DNA of 64,000 nt, taken from CAZWHE01 sp964633825. GTDB taxonomy: Bacteria > Planctomycetota > B15-G4 > CAYZWU01. The stretch spans positions 44,507-108,506 of the forward strand of contig CAZWHE010000001.1 in the NCBI GenBank assembly GCA_964633825.1, read 5' to 3'. A model generated the notes under the pieces. That model was not told where the DNA came from. It ran no database searches and worked only from the letters and a program-made list of their open reading frames with translations. Within the stretch, counting starts at the first letter, position 1. Each line of letters opens with the position of its first letter. The translations under genes and the position numbers were made by a program. This document shows, in pieces, positions 17,218-26,514 of this stretch.

Positions 17218-19341
17218 TCAATAGACCTGGACGGTTACCGTATCGCTGAACGTCGCCTCGTGGTTTCCGTTCAGCGCATCGACATCGAAACTGAATTCGT
17301 ACCACCCCACGGGGGCTTTCCCGTTCGCCACGCTGTAGTTGCTGAAATTGACAAGGCCGCCGTCGTGGGCCCGGATCGGAGTGGCGGACAGGGTCCAGTT
17401 GTTCGGCGGTGTCCACCAGTACGTCTTGGACCAATCCCTCTCGACGAAGATCCACCAGTCATGGGCCTCGCCTGTGTGGTCGCCGGGATCGAGCGAGATC
17501 GTGATGTTGAGGTTCGTCGTGTGGGGGATGGTGAGGGGGCCGTCGTCGCCGTTCACCTTGATGTCGGGAACGGGATCGGCGCCCGAACCGCCGGTGATCA
17601 CCTCCATGGCGGGATCGCCCATCAGGTTGTACATTTCATAATAGGAGCGCTTGAAAGAATTGCCGCCGCTCATGTTGAGGTAGAGCTCGTACTGGCCGTA
17701 GTCGACCATGGCGCCGACACGCACGTGTCCATAGTCGAACAGGCCGTTGAAGCACTTTTTGTAGAGACTGTTGTTCTCCGTCGTGTATGAAACGACCGAA
17801 GCACCGAGAAAAGAGGTCGCGCCGTGATCGTCGCGCACCCAGGCTTCACCGAAACACTCAGTGATAGAATATTTTCCGGTGAGGCAGGAGAAGCTCCAGA
17901 TCGACGGGTAGACCGTATTCGTCAGGGATTGGACGTTGCTCTTGCTGAAGGGAGGGCCGTCCGCCCAGGACGTCGTGCTGCCGTGTCCCCTGTAACATCC
18001 GAAGGTCCGGCCGTCGTTGAAGGCATTCTTCACCTGGGTCGTCGTGGCGTTGTAGGTGTGGCAGTAGAGCTTGTCCGAGGTCCAGCCGTTCGGATCGAAA
18101 TGATTGCTGATCACGGTGTTGTGTGCCGACTCCCACCAGGACCAGTAGTCGTTTCCGGCCAGGCACGCGACCTTCTCGTTCGTGCCGCTGCTCATCATGG
18201 CGATGATCTTGTCGCACAGGCGGGTCAGATGGGTGGTCGTCCTCACGGGGAACCGCCCGCGCATCACGTCGGGAATATAGTCGCTCCCGTCGAGGCAGGC
18301 GTAATCCAGATCGGTCGCCGGGTTGTCGCTGCCCTGGCCCGTCCAGTGGGGAATGGTGTTCGTGTCGCCGATCAGGAGGATGTACTCGGGGGCCGGGTTC
18401 CACGTATCATAGGCGGTTTGGATATAATTCTTGATGCTCGTGTTGGATGTGCCGGTTGTGTTCGTGTCCACGAGCGTCACGTCGAAGCCCTCGGCCTCCC
18501 TTCTGCCGATCAGGGAGAGCAGGCTCGCGTTTCCCGTGAAAGCAGGATCAGCGATCATCAGGTAGCCCGTGGCTCTCGATGAACCTTTTCTCAAGCCCAT
18601 CGCACCGGCCTCGAAAGACCTGCCGTTCAGAACGGTGTCGTACACCACCCCGTCGAAAGTGGCCGTCGAATATCGGGCGAGCGCCTCCCGGGTCCGGGCG
18701 GCATCGCCATCGAGAAAGGTCATGCTGATTTTCGCCGACGTGAGCACCCGAACCACGCCGGACTGCGGCTTGTAGTTGACGGGCTGGATCTTGAGAACGA
18801 CCAGGCTCCGGCCTCTTAGGATCACTTTTTCCGCGAGAAGGGCCGTTTCCGCCAGAACGAATTCGTCCGACGCATAAACGGCATGGTCCATCACGAAAGG
18901 GGCGGCTTCGGCCGCACCCGCCTGATCGGGCACGGGCGCCTGGGTCGGAACGATCCTGTTCCCGATCCCGAGCTCGGCGAGAGTGCGTTCAACGTAAACC
19001 TCTTCGGACAGTTCCAGCACGCAGCGCGCCCCATGGGGGATCTCGATGAATTCGCAGATCACGGGAAGGCTCGGGCCGCCCAGCCTGGAAGTGAAACCAT
19101 AGTCCCCGAGAGAGAGCGTGTTGAAGGGTCCGCCCTTCGTTTCGACGATCGCGCTGTCCAATGTCCGGACGGAAAGACTCAATTCAGTACCGTCCATATC
19201 GGAGCGGTCGACGGACAGGATGGGAGCGTTCGAACCAGGACCGAAATGAACCGGCGTTTGGCCCCATGCGAAACCGGCCAAACCGAGACATCCAAGAAAA
19301 GCGATGAGAAAGATACGAGTCATTCTGGCTTGATGAGACAT
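17218..19341 (-). CDS. Gingipain-like C25 cysteine peptidase (copy 1)
   Basis: A 707-aa secreted protein with a signal peptide (FLIAFLGCLGLAGFAWG). Residues about 40-240 resemble a propeptide-like N-domain. About 255-590 is the C25 catalytic region: GYLMIADPAF, YILLIGDTNTIP, DYACLDGSDYIPD and GRFPVRT match the Asp-rich substrate-binding half. H453 (in RGHG) and C486 (in FSCLTG) are 33 residues apart, the spacing known for the catalytic His211/Cys244 pair of RgpB. About 600-707 is a beta-rich domain (DWWIFVERDW, TYWWTPPNNW). No recognisable type IX sorting domain is present. GAGAGGT precedes the ATG at 19341. It lies 64 nt after its paralogue and probably shares a transcript with it. Confidence 0.85.
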   Translation of the reverse strand: MSHQARMTRIFLIAFLGCLGLAGFAWGQTPVHFGPGSNAPILSVDRSDMDGTELSLSVRTLDSAIVETKGGPFNTLSLGDYGFTSRLGGPSLPVICEFIEIPHGARCVLELSEEVYVERTLAELGIGNRIVPTQAPVPDQAGAAEAAPFVMDHAVYASDEFVLAETALLAEKVILRGRSLVVLKIQPVNYKPQSGVVRVLTSAKISMTFLDGDAARTREALARYSTATFDGVVYDTVLNGRSFEAGAMGLRKGSSRATGYLMIADPAFTGNASLLSLIGRREAEGFDVTLVDTNTTGTSNTSIKNYIQTAYDTWNPAPEYILLIGDTNTIPHWTGQGSDNPATDLDYACLDGSDYIPDVMRGRFPVRTTTHLTRLCDKIIAMMSSGTNEKVACLAGNDYWSWWESAHNTVISNHFDPNGWTSDKLYCHTYNATTTQVKNAFNDGRTFGCYRGHGSTTSWADGPPFSKSNVQSLTNTVYPSIWSFSCLTGKYSITECFGEAWVRDDHGATSFLGASVVSYTTENNSLYKKCFNGLFDYGHVRVGAMVDYGQYELYLNMSGGNSFKRSYYEMYNLMGDPAMEVITGGSGADPVPDIKVNGDDGPLTIPHTTNLNITISLDPGDHTGEAHDWWIFVERDWSKTYWWTPPNNWTLSATPIRAHDGGLVNFSNYSVANGKAPVGWYEFSFDVDALNGNHEATFSDTVTVQVY

Positions 19342-19362
19342 ACCGACACCTCTCTTTCATGA

Positions 19363-19393
19363 ACCGATCCGGGACGGAAAGCCCCGGATCGGT
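19363..19393 (-). other. Intergenic hairpin between the two C25 peptidase genes
   Basis: ACCGATCCGGG (19363-19373) and CCCGGATCGGT (19383-19393) form a perfect 11-bp stem. No T tract follows on either strand. It may be an mRNA processing or stability hairpin rather than a terminator. Confidence 0.55.
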
Positions 19394-19405
19394 CGAGGAC
19401 GGGAA

Positions 19406-21526
19406 TCAATAGACCTGGACGGTTACCGTATCGCTGAATGTCCCCTCGTGGTTTCCGTTCAGCGTATCGATATCGAAACTGAAATCGTACCATCCGATGG
19501 GGGCCTGTCCGTTCGCCACGCTGTAGTTGCTGAAGCTGACGAGAGCGCCGTCGTGCGCCCGGATCGGAGTGGCGGACAGGGTCCAGTTGTTCGGCGGGGT
19601 CCACCAGTACGTCTTGTTGAAATCCCTCACCACGAATATCCACCAGTCGTGGGCCACACCGGCCTGGTCTCCCGGATCGAGAGAGATCGTCACGTTGAGA
19701 GCCGTTGTATGGGGAATGGAGAGAGGGCCGTCCTGGCCGTTCACCTTGATGTCGGGAACGGGATCGCTCGTACCGCTGTCGTCGATCACCTTCATGGCGG
19801 GATCGCCCATCAGGTTGTACATCTCGTAGTACATGCGCTTCCAGGAGTTGCTGCCGCCCATGGTGAGATAGGTCTCGTACTGGCCATAGTCGATCATGCC
19901 GCCGATCTCTTCGTGCCCCTGGTTGTAGCCCCCGTGGAAGACCTGCTTCTCGAGAATATCGTCCTCTGTCCAGTAGGAGGATTCGGACGAGCCGAAGAAG
20001 GATGTGGCGGCGTGGTCGTCGCGCACCCATGTTTCGCAGAAGCCCTCGGTGACACCGTAATCCCCCGTACTGCAGGAATAACTCTGAACAAAGGGGTAAA
20101 CAGTGTTGGTGAGAGCGCGAACGTTGCTTTGCGAGAAGTACGGGCCGTCCGCCCAGGACGAACTGCTTCCATGACCGGAGAAGCAGCCGTGGCTCCGCCC
20201 GTCGTTGAAGGCGTTCGTCACCTGGTTCGTCGTGGCGTTGTAGGTGTGGCAGTAGAGCTTGTCCGAGGTCCAGCCGTCGGGAGTGAGATAATTCGAGATC
20301 ACAAAGTTATGAGTCCCCTCGGAGATCCAGTAGTTATCTTCTGAAGCCATGAACACGGCCTTCTTCACCTGGTTCGAAGCCATGGCCAAGATCTTGTCGC
20401 ACATGTTGGTCAGGTCGGAGCTGCTCCTCACCGGGAAGCGGCCCCGCCCCACATCGGGAATATAGTCGCTGCCGTCCACGCAGGCGTAGTTCAGGTCGGT
20501 GGCCGGGCTGTACGAACCCGAGCCCGTCCATTTCGGAATGGTGTTCGTGTCGCCGATCAGGAGGATGTACTCGGGAGCCGGGTTCCACGTGTTGTATGCC
20601 GTCTGGATGTAGTTCTTGATGCTCGTCGTGCTCGTGCCCGTTGTGTTCGTGTCAACGAGGGTCACGTCGTAACCCTGGGACGTTCTCAGGCTGATCAAGG
20701 ACTGGAGGCTCGAGTTGCCCGTAAAGGCCGGGGCCGAGATCATCAGGTAGCCCACGGCTTTCGCCGATCTCTTCCCTTTGCCCAGAACCGAGGCTTCGAA
20801 AGCGGCGCCGTTCAGCACGACGCTGCGGATCAACCGGCTCGTGGCGGTCGAGAAATGACGGTCGAGCTTGCTTTGAGTTTTCGCCCTGTCGGCGCCGCTG
20901 AAACGAAGGCTGATCCTGGCCGAGGTGAGCACCCGGATTGCCTCGGCCTTGGGATTGTAATCGAGGGGGCTGATCTCGGCGACGATCAAGCGGTGGCCTT
21001 TCATGATGACCTGATCGACCACGCGAATCCTGTCCGCAGGAAGCCAGGAGTCGGACCCGTAGACAGCGCTGTCGATCACGAAAGAAGCAGCTTCACGGGC
21101 GCCCTGTATCTTGGGAACGGGCGCCTGAACCGGAACGATGCTGTTCGTGATTCCGAGGTCGGCGAGCTTTATTTCCTTGTAAACCTCATCGGAGAGAACG
21201 AGCTCATAGCCCGCTCCATACGGAATTTCTATGAACTCCCGGATCAAGGGGAGACTGGGCTCTCCCACATCGCCCGAGAAACCGTATTCTCCAAGAGAGA
21301 GGAGGTTGAAGGGGCCGCCCTTTGTTTCGACAAGGGTGTTGTCCAGGCTCTGAACGGAAAGCCCGATCTCAACACTCTCCATGTCGGATCGCTCTACAGA
21401 AAGGACGGGAAGATCCGATCCGGGGCCGAGCTGAATCTGCGTCTGGCTCCAACCGGAACCCCCCAGGAAGAGACAGCCAAAAACAACAAGAAGAGAGAAA
21501 ATGGAATTCCTGCATTTCGGTGACAT
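19406..21526 (-). CDS. Gingipain-like C25 cysteine peptidase (copy 2)
   Basis: A 706-aa paralogue of the downstream gene with the same architecture: signal peptide (SLLVVFGCLFLGGSGWS), N-domain, C25 catalytic region and C-terminal beta domain with TYWWTPPNNW. The presumed catalytic residues are H452 (in SGHG) and C485 (in YSCSTG), again 33 apart. The last ~200 nt of the two genes are nearly the same at DNA level, with the final 33 nt identical, which suggests recent duplication or gene conversion. GAGGAGGT (21533-21540) is an ideal Shine-Dalgarno for the ATG at 21526. The AT-rich leader upstream is probably where the two-gene peptidase operon starts. Confidence 0.85.
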   Translation of the reverse strand: MSPKCRNSIFSLLVVFGCLFLGGSGWSQTQIQLGPGSDLPVLSVERSDMESVEIGLSVQSLDNTLVETKGGPFNLLSLGEYGFSGDVGEPSLPLIREFIEIPYGAGYELVLSDEVYKEIKLADLGITNSIVPVQAPVPKIQGAREAASFVIDSAVYGSDSWLPADRIRVVDQVIMKGHRLIVAEISPLDYNPKAEAIRVLTSARISLRFSGADRAKTQSKLDRHFSTATSRLIRSVVLNGAAFEASVLGKGKRSAKAVGYLMISAPAFTGNSSLQSLISLRTSQGYDVTLVDTNTTGTSTTSIKNYIQTAYNTWNPAPEYILLIGDTNTIPKWTGSGSYSPATDLNYACVDGSDYIPDVGRGRFPVRSSSDLTNMCDKILAMASNQVKKAVFMASEDNYWISEGTHNFVISNYLTPDGWTSDKLYCHTYNATTNQVTNAFNDGRSHGCFSGHGSSSSWADGPYFSQSNVRALTNTVYPFVQSYSCSTGDYGVTEGFCETWVRDDHAATSFFGSSESSYWTEDDILEKQVFHGGYNQGHEEIGGMIDYGQYETYLTMGGSNSWKRMYYEMYNLMGDPAMKVIDDSGTSDPVPDIKVNGQDGPLSIPHTTALNVTISLDPGDQAGVAHDWWIFVVRDFNKTYWWTPPNNWTLSATPIRAHDGALVSFSNYSVANGQAPIGWYDFSFDIDTLNGNHEGTFSDTVTVQVY

Positions 21527-21733
21527 AATCGGACCTCCTCAAGAAGAATACTGGCTAAAAAATTGCTTCATTTACTAGGCGGTAAGAAAAGTAGAGAAAC
21601 TTCTTTACGAAATAACTATTTTATATGAATCAGTCTGAAAAAACAAAGGATATTCTCATAAATGCCGGTCTCGAGCTTCTGACAGGGATTGAACGAGGCT
21701 AAACCCCTGCAGAAACTCGGCTGCCTTCGTAGA
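21527..21733 (-). promoter_or_regulatory. AT-rich leader and possible promoter of the C25 peptidase pair
   Basis: This 207-nt gap is clearly more AT-rich than its neighbours. On the minus strand TATAAA (21620-21625) could be a -10 element; no convincing -35 was found. GAGGAGGT at 21533-21540 is the ribosome binding site. No coding sequence was seen. Confidence 0.35.
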
Positions 21734-24238
21734 TCAAAGCAGGTTGTTCCTCTTACGGAGGATCCATTCTGCGGCAAAAAGAGCGACAAAGAGAAGGAGC
21801 GTCCACCAGGAGCTCCAGAGATCGCGGCGCTCCGGATCGCTGATACGCCGCACCCGCTCTTCATCGTTGAGAACATGAAGAAGGCCCGCGCTGTCGCAGA
21901 GATCGCGGTACGTCCCGCCCGAGATGCGGGACACGTCCTGTAGAAGCATTCGGTCGAGAACAGGATTTTCCGTCTCGAGACGGGGGACGTTGACCGTGAT
22001 CGACGTGAGAGCATGCCGGGCTTCAACTCCCCCCGCCTCACCCGGAATCCAGAGCTGGTAGACGCCCGGTTCCGACCGGACAATGGAGCGGCTGTATTCC
22101 CCTTCCCCGATCCTGTTGAGAAGAAGATCTTCCACAGCGTCTTCGGGATCCATGATCTTCACTGTCCGGACCGGATCGCGGCTGAGCCTGTAGTCAACGT
22201 CCCTCACCCGGGCCGTGACCTGGATGCGCTCGTTGATATCGTAAAGAGAGCGGTCCGTGTAGAGCTCGTACCGGTAATCCTTCCTCCTGAGCTTGTTCTG
22301 TGCGAGATACCGGACCATTCCCCTCCAGAATTTCTCCATGTATCTGTCCCCATAGGGGAAACGCCATCTCCATGTGGAGTCAACGGCGAGGAAGATCGTT
22401 CTCCCTGCGGGATGATACCGCGTCGCCAGGATGACGTGATTCCCGTGACGGTTTCCTCCAGCGGGGTGCCGCGCCAGAACCTCGGTCCCGGGCTTGGCCC
22501 TCTCCACGGGCAGATACCAGAGAAAACCGGGAAGCCCGTATTCTGGGTCTTCCCAGAGCCTCCTGTTTTTCGCCTTGTCCTTCTCGAGAAGCAGGATCTC
22601 GTGGGGATTCAGATAATTCTCCAGCTTCGGCCGGAAGAGACCGCCCTCATCGCCGGCCGGCCTCTGTTCTTCGATGTTTCCGATCACCACGGGAAGAATA
22701 TCGGCCACTGGCGTCTCTCTGTAGGACGAAGGGCTGTGCAGTTCCCCGGCCTGCATTAAAAAACCGCCGCCCGCTTCGACAAAATTCTTGAGCGCTTTCA
22801 GAATCGCCCGGGATTCCTCCCAGTTCTCTCCCAGAACAGTGGGGTCCACGTCTCCAAAGACGATCACGTGGTATTCCATCAGTTCCTTCAGATCTTTGGG
22901 CACGCGGACCAGGGGCGGCACATTCTCCGAAGATTCCTGGATGAAATCGAGATCAGCGGACTGAAGCACCACCTGGACCTCGAAATTTTCAGCGCGGAGA
23001 AGAATGTTTTTCAGGAACCGATACTCCCATCGGGGATATCCCTCGACGTAAAGCACGCGGATATGCGCCGACTCGATGCGGATCACGTGAGTGAGGACGT
23101 TGTCATCCTCGTCCTGCTCTCCGGGCAGGGGCGGGATCGAGAGGCGAAGCGTAAAATCGCCCTCGATCTCGGGTCTCCAGTAGAGCTGTTCCTGCTGCTC
23201 CCCGCCTCCTTCCTTCAGAATGAAATCCCTCGAGGCGAGAACATCGCCGGCACGCTCCCCGCCTTCTCTCAGGGTGAGAACCACGGGACGTCCTTCGTAT
23301 CCGCGGGACCGTATATTGACCCGGAAGGTGACCTCGTCGCCGGTGAGGGCTACCGTCGGAGCGTTCACGCCCGTAAGCTCAACGTTTCTGGGCTCCGAGG
23401 GATCACCCACTCCGACGGTGTGCACCGGAATCTGCCGGTTCGAGGCGAGGCGAGCCGCGTCGCGGGGGTCGCGCCCTCTGTTGGAACGCCCGTCCGAAAC
23501 GAGGACAAGCGCAGAAAGATCACGCCCCCGGAAATCCTCCACCGCGCCGGCCAGGGCGTCTCCCAGCCGTGTGCTCTCCCCTTCCGCCCTTAAGCCATCG
23601 AGGCCGCCGATGCGGTTCAGGGAGGATCCGAATGCATAGATCCTGAGGTCGTAGCGTTCCTCGATCGTTCCAAGGATGTTCGTCTCCGGATTGGAAAAGA
23701 TGCGCTCCACGAGCTCGCGCCTCGTGAACGATCCCACCAGGCCGGGCGAGGCGAGGCCGGCGGCTTCGGCCATCCGGCCGGCGGCTTCGGCTACCCTGCC
23801 GGCGGCTTCGGCCACCAGGCCGGCGGCTTCGGCCACCAGGCCGGCGGCTTCTTTCTTCGCCCCTTCTCCGGAAGGATCCGCCCTTTCCGCATAGGTATCG
23901 CGCTCGCGCATGCTGGCCGAGTCATCGAGTAGAAGCAGGGCCGTCGGTTTCTCCACGACGATACGGCTCTTCAGGAGAACGGGCCTGAAAAGAAAGAGCA
24001 CGATCAGAACAAACAGGAGGCTTCTCAAAACAACGAGCACGGTTCTGACCGCGGGGCGCACCTCGGATTTTTCCTTCCTGTAAAGCCAAGCGGTGAAGAA
24101 CACGATCGCCGGCAGGATGAGGAGGAAAAAGACCCACGGCTCGGGGCTGTCCTGAAAGCTGAAGGAAGTCTCGGTCCGGACATCTTCAGCAGTCTGAAGG
24201 AAGACAAAGGGGAGTGCTGCTGTAATAAAAACCGCCAT
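21734..24238 (-). CDS. Membrane VWA-domain protein with GATase-like region
   Basis: An 834-aa membrane protein. Segments at about 1-15, 36-52 and 70-88 place the N-terminus in the membrane. A von Willebrand A domain starts at about 98 with the MIDAS motif DDSAS. Inside it, at about 127-161, a 21-bp DNA repeat inserts five AEAAG units. A beta-sandwich follows (about 290-400). Around 400-560, RVLYVEGYPRWEYRFLKN and HVIVFGDVDPT resemble the glutamine-amidotransferase-like fold found in these proteins, and a last membrane segment lies near 810-826. Planctomycetes encode similar proteins after MoxR-DUF58-BatA genes. The start overlaps the BatA-like stop (TAATG). The function is probably assembly or sensing with MoxR; this is inferred. 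Confidence 0.75.
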   Translation of the reverse strand: MAVFITAALPFVFLQTAEDVRTETSFSFQDSPEPWVFFLLILPAIVFFTAWLYRKEKSEVRPAVRTVLVVLRSLLFVLIVLFLFRPVLLKSRIVVEKPTALLLLDDSASMRERDTYAERADPSGEGAKKEAAGLVAEAAGLVAEAAGRVAEAAGRMAEAAGLASPGLVGSFTRRELVERIFSNPETNILGTIEERYDLRIYAFGSSLNRIGGLDGLRAEGESTRLGDALAGAVEDFRGRDLSALVLVSDGRSNRGRDPRDAARLASNRQIPVHTVGVGDPSEPRNVELTGVNAPTVALTGDEVTFRVNIRSRGYEGRPVVLTLREGGERAGDVLASRDFILKEGGGEQQEQLYWRPEIEGDFTLRLSIPPLPGEQDEDDNVLTHVIRIESAHIRVLYVEGYPRWEYRFLKNILLRAENFEVQVVLQSADLDFIQESSENVPPLVRVPKDLKELMEYHVIVFGDVDPTVLGENWEESRAILKALKNFVEAGGGFLMQAGELHSPSSYRETPVADILPVVIGNIEEQRPAGDEGGLFRPKLENYLNPHEILLLEKDKAKNRRLWEDPEYGLPGFLWYLPVERAKPGTEVLARHPAGGNRHGNHVILATRYHPAGRTIFLAVDSTWRWRFPYGDRYMEKFWRGMVRYLAQNKLRRKDYRYELYTDRSLYDINERIQVTARVRDVDYRLSRDPVRTVKIMDPEDAVEDLLLNRIGEGEYSRSIVRSEPGVYQLWIPGEAGGVEARHALTSITVNVPRLETENPVLDRMLLQDVSRISGGTYRDLCDSAGLLHVLNDEERVRRISDPERRDLWSSWWTLLLFVALFAAEWILRKRNNLL
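23756..23857 (-). repeat. 21-bp tandem repeat (GCCGGCGGCTTCGGC core), 5 copies inside the VWA domain
   Basis: Units start at 23756, 23777, 23798, 23819 and 23840. The core is invariant and the last six bases vary (CATCCG, TACCCT, CACCAG). On the minus strand it reads AEAAG separated by two variable residues, directly behind the MIDAS motif. Confidence 0.9.
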
Positions 24239-26514
24239 TAGTTGTAGTCCCCGAACTTCCAGGACAGGAAAAGCTCGATCGCCACAAACCCGAGCACGGC
24301 CCAGAGCAAGGTTTTCCAGAGATCTCCTCCCCCCCCGCCGTGGTTCTCCTCTTCATCGTCGGGCACCCCGTCGCTCCGGAGGATCTCCACACCGGGGAAG
24401 AGGCCTTGCAGAACCGACGGGTCGGCCTTATTCAGGTCTCCTTCCATGGGATCGACGTTGGCGGTATAACAATCGCGGAGGCGCTTTCCGGACACGCTCG
24501 AATCGACGTTCAACGTGTATGCGCCGGGCCGGTCGAGAGGAAGGTGGCCCAGGGGAAGAAGATAGCGGCCGAACTCCTTTCTCTCCACCGGTTCCGACAC
24601 GGTGCGGACCTCGCCCCCGGGGCCGGCCAGCGCGATCCGATCGGGGAACTCCACTACGGACCGGATGATGGCGCCGCCCAGGCCGAGGTTATACCGGCCG
24701 GGATCATGGGCCGTCAGATAATGGAGGGTTTCGTGTATGAGAGGAAGAAAGGTTTTGGGGCTCTCGGGAATGAGCGTCCACGACGGATCGGCCGAAGTGG
24801 TGAAAAGCATGACGCGCCCGCTCCCCACTGCGGACTCCACGATAGCGGGCCGGCGCTCACCAAGGGCGTCTGAGAACCAGGCCACGATATCGGCCCCCTC
24901 GGCGGTTTCGCCCGTCGCCATGAAACGGAAGACGGGAACATCGAGCAGCACTTTGAGCTTGGGATCGTCAAAAAGCCGGAGAACAGGATGGTCGAACCCC
25001 GGTGCGGTCAGCCTGAAAAAAGACGCGGCGCCGTCCGATCCGTCCGTTCCAACAACATTGTCGAGCCGCGCAGGCAGAATCCTTACCGTTTCATCATCAA
25101 AGAGCCTGAAGTTCCAGGCGCCCGGATCGACTCTCTCTCCCATGAAGAGAACCAGCCTGCCGCCGCTCGACAGGTAGTCGAAAAGGGCGCCGGCCCCGGC
25201 GGCCGAAAGGCCTTCCACGTCGGCCAGAATCACGCAATCATAGAGACCGGGGCTTTCACGGCCGGCGTTGAATGATTTTGCATCCACCGTAACGGGGTTG
25301 AAGATCGTCCCCTTCTCCCCGCCGTCCGTCCCCCCCCCTATCCGGGCCGGGTTCAACATCATGCCGAGCAGGCCCGTTGCCGATTTATAGGGATCATAAT
25401 CGAACGTCCCGTCAACGAGGAGCACATCGATCGTGTCGCGGACCTGAAACGCAAAAAAACGCTCGTTATCGATGGGCAGGCCGTCCCGTTCCAGCCGGAA
25501 GGAGAGGATGTGAAACCCGCTTTCCCTGAAACTCGCCATCAACTCGACAGCAGTGCGCCCCTGCCCGCGCACGTTGAATATGCGTTTTTCGGCTGGTTTC
25601 CCGTCGAGCATAAAGGTTCCCGTCACCCCCTCCAGGTCTTCCTCGCCGTAGTTGCTGACCGTGACATCGAACATGGCGGGAGTGACCGTCGATATGTTCG
25701 GATCGAGGGAAGCGATCTGTGTCACAGAGAGGTTGGGGCGTGTTCCCTCGGCGTCGCTCACATCGACAAAACGGATCCGGGCGCCCCGTTCGATCGCTTT
25801 CGCGATAAGAGCGGACGTTCCGGCTTTGGGCCCGGCGGTGGGGACACCGAAAAGACGCGCCTGCATGTCGGTAAAGATATAAACCTCGATCTCGCCCCCT
25901 GCTTTTTCAGTCACCTCTCCGGCAAGAAGCGCCGCCAGGGCCGGGAAATCAGCGGCACGGGGGGATGGTCCCTTGATGCCGTTCATCTTGACGAGGGCTT
26001 CGTCTGGGATCGAGTTGAGCGGAACGGGAAACTCGATAACCTCCCCCATGACGATCACCGATACGGTGTCCCCCCGGCTCCCGTCGAGACGGCGAATCAG
26101 ATCGATCGCTCCGGAGAGGGCGCGCTCGAAGCAGGTCTGGTTCGCATCGCCCGCGTCTTTGGCGGAGCCGGAGATGCCGAAATCGGATTTGTATCCCATG
26201 CTGTATGAATTATCGAGGACGAGGACCACGTTCCGGCGCTCCTGCGAGATAGCGGCCAGTGCGCTTCCCGAGGTCGCGAAGGGCCGGGCCATGGCCATGG
26301 CAAGGAGAATCACAATGAGGCACCGCACCATAAGGAGAAGAATGTTCTCGAAACGGAGACGCCGCTTTCGTTTCTTGTACGCGGCAAGGAGAAAGCTCAT
26401 GGCGGCCCAGGCTCTGACCGTATACCTCCGGCGGTTCAGGAGATGGATGAGAAGGGGAACGGTGAAGAGCAATCCCCCGAAAAGCATGGCCGGGCTGGCG
26501 AAATCGAAACCCAT
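24238..26514 (-). CDS. BatA-like N-terminal membrane protein with VWA domain
   Basis: A 758-aa protein beginning MGFDFASPAMLFGGLLF, the hallmark of BatA N-terminal domains (aerotolerance-like), with membrane segments at about 8-25 and 58-75. The VWA MIDAS is DNSYS at about residue 100. A long extracytoplasmic region follows, with a Rossmann-like DVLLVDGTFDYDP around 380, and a C-terminal membrane helix sits at about 735-752. I chose ATG 26514 because it overlaps the DUF58 stop as TGATG; longer in-frame versions reach into DUF58. Its partners are MoxR and DUF58 upstream and a second VWA protein downstream. In known Bat systems such proteins act with MoxR ATPases on envelope or stress functions. 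Confidence 0.85.
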   Translation of the reverse strand: MGFDFASPAMLFGGLLFTVPLLIHLLNRRRYTVRAWAAMSFLLAAYKKRKRRLRFENILLLMVRCLIVILLAMAMARPFATSGSALAAISQERRNVVLVLDNSYSMGYKSDFGISGSAKDAGDANQTCFERALSGAIDLIRRLDGSRGDTVSVIVMGEVIEFPVPLNSIPDEALVKMNGIKGPSPRAADFPALAALLAGEVTEKAGGEIEVYIFTDMQARLFGVPTAGPKAGTSALIAKAIERGARIRFVDVSDAEGTRPNLSVTQIASLDPNISTVTPAMFDVTVSNYGEEDLEGVTGTFMLDGKPAEKRIFNVRGQGRTAVELMASFRESGFHILSFRLERDGLPIDNERFFAFQVRDTIDVLLVDGTFDYDPYKSATGLLGMMLNPARIGGGTDGGEKGTIFNPVTVDAKSFNAGRESPGLYDCVILADVEGLSAAGAGALFDYLSSGGRLVLFMGERVDPGAWNFRLFDDETVRILPARLDNVVGTDGSDGAASFFRLTAPGFDHPVLRLFDDPKLKVLLDVPVFRFMATGETAEGADIVAWFSDALGERRPAIVESAVGSGRVMLFTTSADPSWTLIPESPKTFLPLIHETLHYLTAHDPGRYNLGLGGAIIRSVVEFPDRIALAGPGGEVRTVSEPVERKEFGRYLLPLGHLPLDRPGAYTLNVDSSVSGKRLRDCYTANVDPMEGDLNKADPSVLQGLFPGVEILRSDGVPDDEEENHGGGGGDLWKTLLWAVLGFVAIELFLSWKFGDYN

